Source: Hyphomicrobiales bacterium (lineage in GTDB: Bacteria > Pseudomonadota > Alphaproteobacteria > Rhizobiales > OSC116). From it: a DNA stretch of 64,000 nucleotides. The DNA lies in the NCBI GenBank assembly GCA_013214705.1, contig JABSRZ010000005.1, positions 124,001-188,000 on the forward strand. Direction: 5' to 3'. Both the position numbers and the translations under genes were made by a program. This document shows positions 24,166 through 32,886 of the stretch, in pieces. The notes under the pieces were generated by a model. That model did not search any database. It had not been told where the DNA came from and saw only the letters and a program-made list of their open reading frames with translations. Positions within the stretch are counted from its first letter, which is position 1; the number at the start of each line of letters is the position of its first letter.

Positions 24166-25188
24166 ATGAAAGCCTTAGTCATAGACAAAAAAAATCATAC
24201 CAAATTTTGCGACATTGATACGCCAAAAATAGCTGATGATGAAATTCTTATAGATGTGGATTATGTTGGCATATGCGGCAGTGATTTAAACACCTTTCGT
24301 GGCCTCAATCCATTGGTAACATTGCCACGTATCCCCGGGCACGAAATTGGCGGTGTAATTGCAAAAAAGGGCACAAATGTGCCAAACGAATTCAACCTAG
24401 GTGATAGAGCCATTGTTATACCCTATTCAACCTGCGGTAAATGTTCTTCATGCCTTTCTGGTAGGGTTAATGCTTGCAAGTTTAATCAAACATTAGGCGT
24501 GCAAAAAGATGGTGGCATGTGTTCACAAATTGCCGTTCATTACGACCGTTTAATTTTAAATAAATCATTGCGTTCAACTCATTTGGCTTTAGTAGAGCCG
24601 CTATCAGTCGGGTTTCATGCGGTTGCGCGCGGGCGTGTTAGTTCAAGTGATACAGTTGTTATATTGGGCGGTGGAATGATCGGCGTTGGCGCAATATTGG
24701 CCAGCTTAGCAGCGGGAGCCCGCGTTATTGTGTCTGAAGTCAGCACTGTTAAACATAAATTACTAAAAGAAATCGGGGTTGAGACCGTCATTAACCCACA
24801 AACAAGTGACCTTGAAAATGAGATAAAATTATTAACCGATGGTCATGGTGCAAATGTGGTGATTGAAGCCGTGGGTCTGCCTGAAACATTCGTCCAAGCC
24901 GTTGATTTAACCTGCTTCACAGGTCGTGTGGTTTATGTAGGCTATGCAAAGGACAATGTGAGCTACAACACTTCCTTATTCAATTTAAAAGAGTTGGATA
25001 TTATGGGTTCACGCAACGCCACGCGTGTAGATTTTGAAGCGGTGATAGAATTTTTGGAACATAATTCAGATCTCGCCAACAATCTAATATCTAAGATTTT
25101 TTCTTGGGCAGATGCCGATCAAGCATTTGATTATTGGGAGAAAAATCGAAATGAGACTTTTAAAATTATGGTCGATATGAAGGGGTGA
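24166..25188 (+). CDS. Zinc-dependent alcohol dehydrogenase, L-galactonate 5-dehydrogenase-like
   Basis: A 340-residue medium-chain dehydrogenase. Catalytic zinc ligands lie in VGICGSDLNTF and PGHEIGG; the structural zinc cysteines are in CGKCSSCLSGRVNAC; the NAD site is ILGGGMIGVGA. It aligns by eye with E. coli LgoD (YjjN), including the late MGSRNAT motif and the IPYSTC region. LgoD oxidises L-galactonate to D-tagaturonate. It is the first gene of a run of seven co-directional genes (dehydrogenase, SDR, regulator, lactonase, mutarotase, kinase, aldolase). Other sugar-acid dehydrogenases of this family are possible. Confidence 0.8.
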   Translation: MKALVIDKKNHTKFCDIDTPKIADDEILIDVDYVGICGSDLNTFRGLNPLVTLPRIPGHEIGGVIAKKGTNVPNEFNLGDRAIVIPYSTCGKCSSCLSGRVNACKFNQTLGVQKDGGMCSQIAVHYDRLILNKSLRSTHLALVEPLSVGFHAVARGRVSSSDTVVILGGGMIGVGAILASLAAGARVIVSEVSTVKHKLLKEIGVETVINPQTSDLENEIKLLTDGHGANVVIEAVGLPETFVQAVDLTCFTGRVVYVGYAKDNVSYNTSLFNLKELDIMGSRNATRVDFEAVIEFLEHNSDLANNLISKIFSWADADQAFDYWEKNRNETFKIMVDMKG

Positions 25189-25193
25189 ATTTT

Positions 25194-25964
25194 ATGAAAC
25201 AATTGGGCGATATATACGGCCTAGCTGGCAAAACAGCTCTGGTTACAGGCGGTGGAACTGGCATAGGTCTGGCCATTGCAAAATGTCTTGCAGACAGCGG
25301 TGCAAAGGTAGTTATTGCTGGGCGTCGAGAAAACATATTGGCAAAATCTAGCGATGAAATTGGCAATAATTGCCAGTATTTGAAGTTGGATTTGCAAAAT
25401 ATAGATAGCATAAAGTCATTTGAAGAAGAAGTTAATAACCAATTTGGCTCAATAGATATTTTGGTCAATAATGCAGGCAATACATTAAAAAAACCATTTG
25501 AAGAGTCTAACTTAGATGAGTTTGACAACATATTTGATGTGCATGTCAGAGGGGCGTTAGAGCTTAGTCGTGCCGTTGTGAAAAGGATGTTGGCTAACAA
25601 CCAAATTGGTTCGATATTATTCATCTCATCGATGACGGCATATATTGGCCAGCCAAATGTATCTGGCTACACAATTTCTAAAACCGCAATAAATGGCGTA
25701 ATTAGAGGCCTGTCCGCTGAGTTTGCAGGGCGCGGAATACGATTTAATGGGGTTGCTCCGGGCTGGATTGATACCGAGCTATATAGAAACGCCACAAAAG
25801 GCGACTTGGCGCGCCAGACTAAAATTTTGAGCCGCATACCGATGGGTAGTTTGGGTGAACCAGAAGATATTGGTTGGACCTGTGCTTTTTTGGCCTCTCC
25901 AGCCGCAAAATATATTACCGGACAAGTAATATTGGTTGATGGCGGCGGCGCAACTGGATTTTAA
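25194..25964 (+). CDS. SDR family oxidoreductase (sugar-acid type)
   Basis: A 256-residue short-chain dehydrogenase similar to gluconate 5-dehydrogenases. Motifs are TGGGTGIG, NNAG, the SSMTAYIG Ser and the YTISK Tyr/Lys, with PGWIDTE. The ATG at 25194 sits 8 bases behind AGGGG; a GTG at 25185 that overlaps the previous stop is the alternative. In the pathway proposed here it would interconvert keto- and hydroxy-hexonates, for example tagaturonate to altronate, a step usually done by UxaB, which is absent. That role is inference. Confidence 0.83.
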   Translation: MKQLGDIYGLAGKTALVTGGGTGIGLAIAKCLADSGAKVVIAGRRENILAKSSDEIGNNCQYLKLDLQNIDSIKSFEEEVNNQFGSIDILVNNAGNTLKKPFEESNLDEFDNIFDVHVRGALELSRAVVKRMLANNQIGSILFISSMTAYIGQPNVSGYTISKTAINGVIRGLSAEFAGRGIRFNGVAPGWIDTELYRNATKGDLARQTKILSRIPMGSLGEPEDIGWTCAFLASPAAKYITGQVILVDGGGATGF

Positions 25965-26082
25965 GACGAGATTTTATAATGACCAAGCGGTTTGTTGCCG
26001 GTCAGGAATCCCTTAAAAATTTTGGCATGATGTAAGAAAACCTGTTATAAATCAAGAGAACGCAATATATTGAGGGTGAATA

Positions 26083-26985
26083 ATGTCTCGTGATAATTCC
26101 ATGTATAAGGAGATTTTTAATCTTGGCCTAGACTATGTTAAAAGTCTGGGCATTGATTCTTTGTTGCCCTCAGAGGTTGAATTATCAAAAAAGTGGAAAA
26201 TAAGCAGAACAACAGTCCGCGCTGTGTTAACCCATCTGGTTGAAAATGACATAATTAGTTGGCAAGGCCGAAAAAAAAACATACTCCGTTTGCCCAAGAA
26301 AACTGACTATTTTGCACATGCAGAAACCATTTCAAAAAGCGAAACAGTCGAAACACAATTTATGGAATATATTTTGGGTGGCGACTTAAAACCCGGAGCA
26401 ATTATACGCGAGAGCGAGCTTGTGCGAGAGTTTGGAGCGAGCACCTCCGTAGTGCGTGAATTTTTGAATTTATTTTCACGTTTCGGCCTGATAGAAAAAA
26501 AACCAAATAGGCATTGGGTGTTGCGCGGTTTCACCAGAGAATTCGCGGTTGAATTGTTTGACATGCGTGAAATGTTCGAGGATCGAGCACTCAAAAATTT
26601 ACTCTCACAAGATTCGACTAGCAAATTACATCAAAACTTACTCGACTTGGAAAAAGATCATCTAAAAATTATCGATGATATAGAAACAGAATATTTGAAT
26701 TTTCCTCGGCTAGATGAGCGCTTCCATCGCGTGATCGTATCGGATCTTAAGAACCGATTTATAGATGACTTTTTTGAACTGGTGTCGGTAATTTTTCACT
26801 ATCATTATCGGTGGAACAAGCGAGATGAGAAAGAGCGTAATTTTAACGCTGCTCATCAGCATTTGGCCATAATTCAAGCCGTAAAAGCCGATGATCACGA
26901 GAAAATTATCTCTACTTTTGAGCATCACATTGCAGATGCAAGACTTACGTTACTAAATTCAATAGCATGGGATAACAAAGAGTGA
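26083..26985 (+). CDS. GntR/FCD regulator with two winged-helix domains
   Basis: A 300-residue regulator with an unusual layout. A first GntR-type winged helix occupies ~5-70 (LLPSEVELSKKWKISRTTVR, ENDIISWQGRKKN). A second lies at ~88-150 (LKPGAIIRESELVREFGAST, SVVREFLNLFSRFGLI, RHWVLRGF). An all-helical FCD ligand domain fills ~155-295 (FDMREMFEDRAL, DERFHRVIV, HQHLAIIQAV, FEHHIADAR). Standard members have only one winged helix. It is embedded in the catabolic run and overlaps the lactonase gene as GTGA. It presumably represses the island in response to a sugar acid. Confidence 0.85.
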   Translation: MSRDNSMYKEIFNLGLDYVKSLGIDSLLPSEVELSKKWKISRTTVRAVLTHLVENDIISWQGRKKNILRLPKKTDYFAHAETISKSETVETQFMEYILGGDLKPGAIIRESELVREFGASTSVVREFLNLFSRFGLIEKKPNRHWVLRGFTREFAVELFDMREMFEDRALKNLLSQDSTSKLHQNLLDLEKDHLKIIDDIETEYLNFPRLDERFHRVIVSDLKNRFIDDFFELVSVIFHYHYRWNKRDEKERNFNAAHQHLAIIQAVKADDHEKIISTFEHHIADARLTLLNSIAWDNKE

Positions 26986-27818
26986 TTGTAGATGCTCATC
27001 AACATTTTTGGCGCATCGATAGAGGTGTGTATGATTGGATTGACGATTCCATTCCAGCACTTCGGCGCGATTATATGCCCGAGCATCTACAAGCCCACCT
27101 TAAGCTAAATAATGTCAGTAAAACAATTCTAGTTCAGGCTTCTGAAACGGACGAAGAAAATATTTTTTTGATTTCTTTGGCGCAAAATTTTGATTTTGTT
27201 GGCGGAATAATCGCTTGGGTAGATTTAGATGCACCCGGTGCAATTAGCATATTACAAGATTTGGCAAAAAATCCGCTCATTAAAGGAATTCGCCCGGTGT
27301 TGCAGGCTATTGAAGATAGTCACTGGATATTGAAAGACAATGTGATGGCATGTTTGCGAGAATTGCCAAAACTCGGTTTAAGATTTGATGCTTTGATACA
27401 GGCTCGCCATATTGGTGCAATTGTCACTCTGGCTCAAAAAATTCCAGAATTAAATATTGTTATTGATCATGCGAGTAAACCAAGCTTTAAAAATGGAATT
27501 GGCATCGCCCCAGTTTGGCGTGATCAAATAAAGCAGTTTGCGGATCTACCACAAGTCTATTGTAAAATGTCAGGATTAATAACCGAATATGGTGCCGGTT
27601 GGTCGGTTAATTCTTTGCAGTCTGTTGTCGATCATATTTTGGATGTTTTTTCGCCTTCTCGGATAATGTGGGGCAGCGATTGGCCGGTATTAGAACTAGA
27701 TGCTACATATTCTGAGTGGTTTGAAAGCACACAGAAACTCATTAAAAAATGTTCGCCGGCTGATAAAGAAGAGATAATGGGCGGAACCGCAAGCAGATTT
27801 TACGGGTTGAATGAGTGA
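26982..27818 (+). CDS. Amidohydrolase-2 family sugar lactonase
   Basis: A 278-residue TIM-barrel hydrolase like L-fucono- and L-galactono-1,5-lactonases. Metal-site motifs are VDAHQHFW at residue 3, VIDHASKP and MWGSDWPV. It starts with GTG, overlapping the regulator stop by 4 bases (GTGA). It would open the lactone made by the aldose dehydrogenase at 18600-19571. Close relatives act on L-galactono-, L-fucono- or L-rhamnono-lactones, so this gene alone does not settle the sugar. Confidence 0.85.
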   Translation: MIVDAHQHFWRIDRGVYDWIDDSIPALRRDYMPEHLQAHLKLNNVSKTILVQASETDEENIFLISLAQNFDFVGGIIAWVDLDAPGAISILQDLAKNPLIKGIRPVLQAIEDSHWILKDNVMACLRELPKLGLRFDALIQARHIGAIVTLAQKIPELNIVIDHASKPSFKNGIGIAPVWRDQIKQFADLPQVYCKMSGLITEYGAGWSVNSLQSVVDHILDVFSPSRIMWGSDWPVLELDATYSEWFESTQKLIKKCSPADKEEIMGGTASRFYGLNE

Positions 27819-27866
27819 GCGGACTTTTGGATATTAATTGAATTTCATGAAGCAAAAGGCAGTAAA

Positions 27867-28196
27867 ATGAAGAGATATGCGTCAATCATTGGCATTAACG
27901 AGAATGATATTGCGGAATATAAGCGTTTGCATGCAAATGTGTGGCCGGAAATATTAGATAGGTTGAGCAAAAGCAATATAACCAATTATTCAATATTTTT
28001 GAAACAGCCTGAGAATTTATTATTTAGCTATTACGAATATTTGGGTACAGATCATAAATCAGACCAAGACGCCATCGCAAAGGATACAAAAACCCAAAAG
28101 TGGTGGGCAATTTGTGGCCCCAAGCAAAATGCGTTGGCAAGCCGTGCCGAAGGTGAATGGTGGGCTAGTCTGGAAGAGGTGTTCCATTTAGATTAA
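27867..28196 (+). CDS. L-rhamnose mutarotase family protein (RhaM/L-fucose mutarotase type)
   Basis: A 109-residue small alpha/beta-barrel protein of the RhaM family. Conserved points are YKRLHANVWPEI (catalytic His), NYSIFL (Tyr) and KWWAICGPKQ. It interconverts alpha and beta anomers of a 6-carbon L-sugar, giving the aldose dehydrogenase the right anomer. This favours an L-configured sugar as the pathway substrate. It lies 48 bp after the lactonase gene. Confidence 0.88.
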   Translation: MKRYASIIGINENDIAEYKRLHANVWPEILDRLSKSNITNYSIFLKQPENLLFSYYEYLGTDHKSDQDAIAKDTKTQKWWAICGPKQNALASRAEGEWWASLEEVFHLD

Positions 28197-28243
28197 AATT
28201 CGACAATATGTTTATTTAAATAAGATTAGCGGTTAGGGCAGCA

Positions 28244-29131
28244 ATGGTTAAATTACTTTGCATAGGTGAAATTATGCTTGAGTTTTCGCAAATTTCAGAA
28301 AATTTATACCGAAAAAGCTTCGCCGGCGATACATTTAACGTCGCACATTATGCATCAATTGTCGGCGGTTCAAGTGTAGAAGTTGATTACTTAACGGCAA
28401 TCGGCACAGATGAGAATAGTGATCAATGCCAAAGCTTTATTGAACGTAATAAAGTAGGGGTTAAGAAAATTCACCGAGACGAAATACACTCTATAGGCTT
28501 GTTCAATCTCTCCAATAATGATGCCGGCGAGAAGCGATATACCTATTGGCGAAGTGATTCAGCAGCCAGACATTTATTTGAGCAAAAAATAGATTTATCT
28601 GGTTATGATTTTGTATATATCTCGGGCATAACAGCAGCAATAACCATTCATAAAACTAATCTTATTGATGCTTTGCTGAAAGCCAAAAACAAGGGGGCTA
28701 AAATTGTTTTTGATTTCAATTATCGGCCTCAATTATGGGCTGCAGACGAAGCCAAGGAATTTTCGCTAAAACTATTACCCTTGGTGGATATCCTCAAAAT
28801 TTCGGATGAGGAATTTGAAATATTATTTCCTTGCAAAACGATGTCTGATTTTTCTCGCGAAAACCATGAAGCAGAACTGATATTCACTTGTGGTGGACAA
28901 AAAGCAGAAGTCTGGCAAGCAGGCAATTTATTGGCGCAAGAGTTTTTCGAAGCTTCAACGAAGGTTATAGATAGCAGTGCAGCCGGAGATAGCTTTTTGG
29001 GAGCTTACTTGGCATCATATTCAAAATTTGATGCATCACAGCGGCTTAAGCGCGCTCATAGAATTGCAGTGCAGGTAATTGCGCATAAAGGCTCAATTGC
29101 ACCTATAGACATTAAAAAATTGGAGATATAA
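28244..29131 (+). CDS. 2-keto-3-deoxygluconate kinase (PfkB family)
   Basis: A 295-residue ribokinase-fold sugar kinase. The N-terminal GEIMLEFSQ and FAGDTFNVAHYAS and the C-terminal anion-hole/catalytic motif DSSAAGDSFLGAYLA are typical of KDG kinases. It would phosphorylate KDG from the altronate dehydratase to KDPG. The aldolase gene starts 2 bp after its stop, reinforcing this assignment. Confidence 0.9.
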   Translation: MVKLLCIGEIMLEFSQISENLYRKSFAGDTFNVAHYASIVGGSSVEVDYLTAIGTDENSDQCQSFIERNKVGVKKIHRDEIHSIGLFNLSNNDAGEKRYTYWRSDSAARHLFEQKIDLSGYDFVYISGITAAITIHKTNLIDALLKAKNKGAKIVFDFNYRPQLWAADEAKEFSLKLLPLVDILKISDEEFEILFPCKTMSDFSRENHEAELIFTCGGQKAEVWQAGNLLAQEFFEASTKVIDSSAAGDSFLGAYLASYSKFDASQRLKRAHRIAVQVIAHKGSIAPIDIKKLEI

Positions 29132-29133
29132 AT

Positions 29134-29760
29134 ATGCAAGATATTTTTACTAAAATTGCACAAATGCCACTAATAGCTATTTTAAGGGGCATAGAACCCC
29201 AAGAGGCAGGTGGGGTTTCCACCGCCTTAGTTAACGGTGGGATAAAGTTTATGGAAGTCACTCTAAACAGCCCAGACTGGCAATCAAGTTTAGAAATCAT
29301 GAATGACAAGCATGGCGATGAAATTATACTAGGTGCCGGTACAGTGATACAGGTCGAACAGGTTGAGAGATTGGCCGACATAGGCGTTAAAGTTATTATT
29401 TCTCCAAATATGGATGCTGATATAATCAAAGCAACTAAAGCGCGCGGCATGTTGTCGATGCCGGGTTGCTATACCCCAAGTGAGTGTTTTCAAGCGCTTA
29501 AATTTGGTGCAGATATTTTAAAAATATTCCCTGCAGACAATTTGGGGGTGTCACATATAAATGCACTACAAGCTGTGTTACCAAAGGGCACCAGAATTTG
29601 CCCAACAGGTGGTGTTAGCCTTAGTAATATGCAGAGTTTCCAAAAGGCGGGAGTATTTGCAATGGGCATGGGTTCTGCACTTTACAAACCTAAAAAACCC
29701 ACAGAGGAAGTTGAAGAAGCTGCCAAACAATTTGTTTCGGCATATCAATCGGCACTATAA
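29134..29760 (+). CDS. KDPG/KDPGal aldolase
   Basis: A 208-residue class I aldolase that splits KDPG into pyruvate and glyceraldehyde-3-phosphate. The general-base segment FMEVTLNS, the site ISPNMDADII, MPGCYTPSE and the Schiff-base lysine in ILKIFPADNLG are all present, as is PTGGVS. It is the last gene of the island. A DgoA-type preference for the galacto isomer cannot be excluded. Confidence 0.93.
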   Translation: MQDIFTKIAQMPLIAILRGIEPQEAGGVSTALVNGGIKFMEVTLNSPDWQSSLEIMNDKHGDEIILGAGTVIQVEQVERLADIGVKVIISPNMDADIIKATKARGMLSMPGCYTPSECFQALKFGADILKIFPADNLGVSHINALQAVLPKGTRICPTGGVSLSNMQSFQKAGVFAMGMGSALYKPKKPTEEVEEAAKQFVSAYQSAL

Positions 29761-29821
29761 GTAGCAATCGTGCGCATAAATATTATGGAAGCTCCCAAAT
29801 GTTCAGCAAATCAGCTGCTAT

Positions 29822-31015
29822 TCAGCTTTCTTTAACTCCAAGGTTTAGAATTTTTGTTAAAGCATCGACTAAACAATTAGCTTCTTCTCTGGTGTTATAA
29901 ACTTGCACTGAAATTCTAACTATACAATGGCCTCTCCATCGAAAGACCGGAATTTCGATGTTGAATTCTTCGTATAATCTTCGTTTCAAATTATCCACGT
30001 CACATTCTGGCAATGGAATGGCAATCATTTGGGGCGCACAAAATTCTGGGCTACTAAATAAAGGTAACTGAGTTAAATTACTGATGGTTTGAGCGGTTTC
30101 TCTGGCTAAAGCGTCTGCGTGCTTTACTTTTTCACTCCAGTTGTGCAACTTCGCAAATTTAATGGCATCTTGGGTTGCTAACCATGCCGATGGGTCACGC
30201 GTTCCGCGAATTTCAAAACAATCTAAAAACCGGCTATTCCCAAAAATCCCCTGTTGCTCTGGCCCGCCTGACTGCGCCGTCCATCCGTGGCTGACCACCA
30301 ATGGTTCAAGTAATGGTTGCACTTGTTTTCTAGCCCACAAAAAAGCCGACCCTTTGGGAGCCATCATCCATTTATGGCAATTCCCGCTATAAAAATCTGC
30401 ACCCAGAGCGTCTAAATTCAAATCAATTAAACCTGGCGCGTGTGCACCATCGATTATACTTATAATGCCCCTTTTGCGAGCTTCAGCCACAACATCTTCA
30501 ATTGGAAATAACAATGCAGTTGGCGAAGAAATATGGCTCAAAAATAATATTTTAGTTTTTTCAGTCATTGCATTAATTAACGCATCGACAAATTGTTCTT
30601 TGCTTACAAGAGGCAATGGAATTTCCACCTCCACAACTTTTGCGCCAGATCGCTCTGTTACCAACTCCCAAGTTTTTTCCAGTGCACCATATTCGTGGTT
30701 GATGGTAAGAATTTCATCGCCTGGCTGAAGTTTTAGCGAGTGAGCAACAATATTCAGCCCTTCGGTTGCATTGGTAACGCCCACTAGATCTTCGCTTGAT
30801 GCACCCAACTCGTTAGCCACTGCTATTCTGACAGGTTTCAGATTACTAATAATGTCGCGTGATTGATCCAGAAAAGCGACGGGTTGTCGCTCTAATTTGA
30901 GTTGCCATGCCTGATATGCTTCAAATACGGGCTTTGGGCATGCGCCAAATGAGCCATGATTTAAGAACACCAGATCTTGTTTAAGGAGAAATAATTCGCG
31001 AATTTTATTGGTCAA
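29822..31015 (-). CDS. Class V aminotransferase (CefD/isopenicillin-N-epimerase-like)
   Basis: A 397-residue PLP enzyme. The N-terminal FLNHGSFGACP, the substrate/PLP segment VTNATEGLNIV, IDGAHAPGLIDL and the Schiff-base lysine in GNCHKWMMAPKGSAFLW are characteristic. Family members are cysteine desulfurase-fold epimerases or lyases with varied amino-acid or peptide substrates. It is the last gene of a peptide-type ABC importer operon, 4 bp after the DppC-like gene, so it probably acts on the imported compound. No specific reaction can be assigned. Confidence 0.85.
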   Translation of the reverse strand: MTNKIRELFLLKQDLVFLNHGSFGACPKPVFEAYQAWQLKLERQPVAFLDQSRDIISNLKPVRIAVANELGASSEDLVGVTNATEGLNIVAHSLKLQPGDEILTINHEYGALEKTWELVTERSGAKVVEVEIPLPLVSKEQFVDALINAMTEKTKILFLSHISSPTALLFPIEDVVAEARKRGIISIIDGAHAPGLIDLNLDALGADFYSGNCHKWMMAPKGSAFLWARKQVQPLLEPLVVSHGWTAQSGGPEQQGIFGNSRFLDCFEIRGTRDPSAWLATQDAIKFAKLHNWSEKVKHADALARETAQTISNLTQLPLFSSPEFCAPQMIAIPLPECDVDNLKRRLYEEFNIEIPVFRWRGHCIVRISVQVYNTREEANCLVDALTKILNLGVKES

Positions 31016-31019
31016 TTTA

Positions 31020-31943
31020 TTACCCTTTTAAAGTTGGATCAAGCGCGTCTCTTAATCCATCGCCAAATAATGTTGTAGATAGCACAGTAATTGCCAGTGC
31101 CAAAGTTGGAAACAGCGCAAGATGCCAATAAAAGAACATAAAATTGATACCTATATTAATCATTTGCCCCCAACTCGGAAGCGGTGGCGCAATTCCGACA
31201 CCTAAAAAACTTAAACCTGCTTCTAACATCATTGCAAGTGGAATGGCCTGAACAAAGCCAACAATAACTGGAGAAATTGAGTTTGGAATGAGATGTTTGA
31301 AAATTACATATTGATGAGAACCACCAAGTGCTTTTGCAGCTCGAATAAACTCTGTATTGCGTAATGCCATTACCTGCCCCCTCACTAGCAAACAAACTTG
31401 TACCCAACCAAATAAAGCCGCAATTGCCACGATGCTTAAAAACCCACCGTCTGTAAGCGCGGCCAAAAGCAATGCAGCCATCAAAGGCGGGACAACAGAA
31501 AATATTTCCACTATCCGCATAACGAACCAATCAACACTGCCTCCATAATATCCAGAAAGTGCGCCGAGTGGCAGACCTATAAATACGCTGAATGTGGCTG
31601 CGATAAATCCAATGCTAAGAGAAATACGCGCACCATAAACAATACGGGCGTAAAAATCTCTGCCCAAATCATCCACCCCAAACCAATGCTCCCAAGAAGG
31701 AAAGCCTAAGTTTTCACTGAGGAATTTCTGTTCTTCATAACTTGTTGGCGTGATATACGGTGCAACTATGGCCATCAAAATGATGATTGATAGGATGCTC
31801 CCAGCCACGACTGCGCCTCTATTCGCGATAAATCGACGCCATGCATAATATAACGGATTTCTAGCGACTGGTAAGGTTCCAGTTGTTTCCACACTCGAAT
31901 TGGTTTTTTTTGTTTCGGGCTGCGTTGTGTTTGAATTCGTCAT
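31020..31943 (-). CDS. Peptide-type ABC transporter permease (DppC-like)
   Basis: A 307-residue inner-membrane permease with about six helices. The N-terminal helix (GAVVAGSILSIIILMAIVAP) and the EAA loop (IRAAKALGGSHQYVIFKHLI) are typical of DppC. A Ser/Thr/Asn-rich cytoplasmic leader of ~30 residues precedes the first helix. It overlaps the DppB-like gene by 4 bp. It forms the channel with DppB for the substrate caught by the binding protein at 34897-36501. Confidence 0.92.
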   Translation of the reverse strand: MTNSNTTQPETKKTNSSVETTGTLPVARNPLYYAWRRFIANRGAVVAGSILSIIILMAIVAPYITPTSYEEQKFLSENLGFPSWEHWFGVDDLGRDFYARIVYGARISLSIGFIAATFSVFIGLPLGALSGYYGGSVDWFVMRIVEIFSVVPPLMAALLLAALTDGGFLSIVAIAALFGWVQVCLLVRGQVMALRNTEFIRAAKALGGSHQYVIFKHLIPNSISPVIVGFVQAIPLAMMLEAGLSFLGVGIAPPLPSWGQMINIGINFMFFYWHLALFPTLALAITVLSTTLFGDGLRDALDPTLKG

Positions 31944-32875
31944 TTAATAACTTTCCCTCCCAATCTAATTTTTGGGTTTAACATTGCGTAGACGATGTCT
32001 GTTATAAAAAATGCAAAGCAGAACATAACCGTAATCATGAGAATTAAAGCCATCTCTAACGGGTAATCTCGCGTTCTAATACTTGAAACAAAATAAGCAC
32101 CAAGTCCCGGCACTCGGAACATTGCCTCTACGAAAATACTACCGGTTGCCGTTCCAATAAACATTGGTAAAAATACAGTAACCATTGGAATTGCTGAATT
32201 GCGTAAAACATGCTGAAAAATTACTTTTCGCTCCGGCAAACCTTTGGCACGTAACACCATAACAAAAGGCTTGTTAAGCGTATCGAGCATTGCTGATCTG
32301 GCATATCGCGCGTAGGTGGCTGTCGGAATTGCAGCATAAGCAATAATGGGCAATATCCATTTTTTCGGCTCGCCCCATCCGCTAGCTGGCAACCAGTCTA
32401 ACCAAACCGCAAAAACTAATATTAGCAGCATACTTGTAACAAATACGGGAATTGTAAGGCCAAGCGTTGAAATGCCTGAGGCTACATAATCTATCCAAGT
32501 GTTCCGGTTTAAGGCGGCTAATATTCCTAACATGATGCCGAGCGGCGTACCAATAAGCACGCCTCCACCACCCAATACAAGACTTGGCACCCAAGCCCGC
32601 CCAAGTAGTTCCAAAACTGTCTCGCCTGGGCTTTGAAAAGGAACACCAAAGTCAAAGTGTAAAACCCCCCACATATATTTCAAATATTGAATATATAGGG
32701 GTTGATCTAGCCCGTATTTCGCCATTATTGTGGCTTTGGCTGCTTCCGATAACGGCATATCTGTTGCGTCAAATGGACCACCAGGGATGGAGTGCATCAT
32801 TATAAACAGCAGGATCGAAACGATTGTGAAGGTGGCACAAATTGAAAGCAGGCGCCGTATAACATATCCGAGCAT
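31940..32875 (-). CDS. Peptide-type ABC transporter permease (DppB-like)
   Basis: A 311-residue permease. The start MLGYVIRRLLSICATFTIVS is the classic DppB N-terminus, followed by HSIPGGPFD. The EAA loop region VLRAKGLPERKVIFQHVLRN is complete, and the C-terminus has DIVYAMLNPKIRL. It partners with the DppC-like gene, which overlaps it by 4 bp. Confidence 0.93.
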   Translation of the reverse strand: MLGYVIRRLLSICATFTIVSILLFIMMHSIPGGPFDATDMPLSEAAKATIMAKYGLDQPLYIQYLKYMWGVLHFDFGVPFQSPGETVLELLGRAWVPSLVLGGGGVLIGTPLGIMLGILAALNRNTWIDYVASGISTLGLTIPVFVTSMLLILVFAVWLDWLPASGWGEPKKWILPIIAYAAIPTATYARYARSAMLDTLNKPFVMVLRAKGLPERKVIFQHVLRNSAIPMVTVFLPMFIGTATGSIFVEAMFRVPGLGAYFVSSIRTRDYPLEMALILMITVMFCFAFFITDIVYAMLNPKIRLGGKVIK

Positions 32876-32886
32876 ACTAATTTCTC

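Noticed and set aside
24166-29760. Assignment of the island to L-fucose alone
   Set aside because: The mutarotase, dehydrogenase and lactonase would fit, but KDG kinase, KDPG aldolase and an LgoD-like enzyme are not needed for 6-deoxy sugars.
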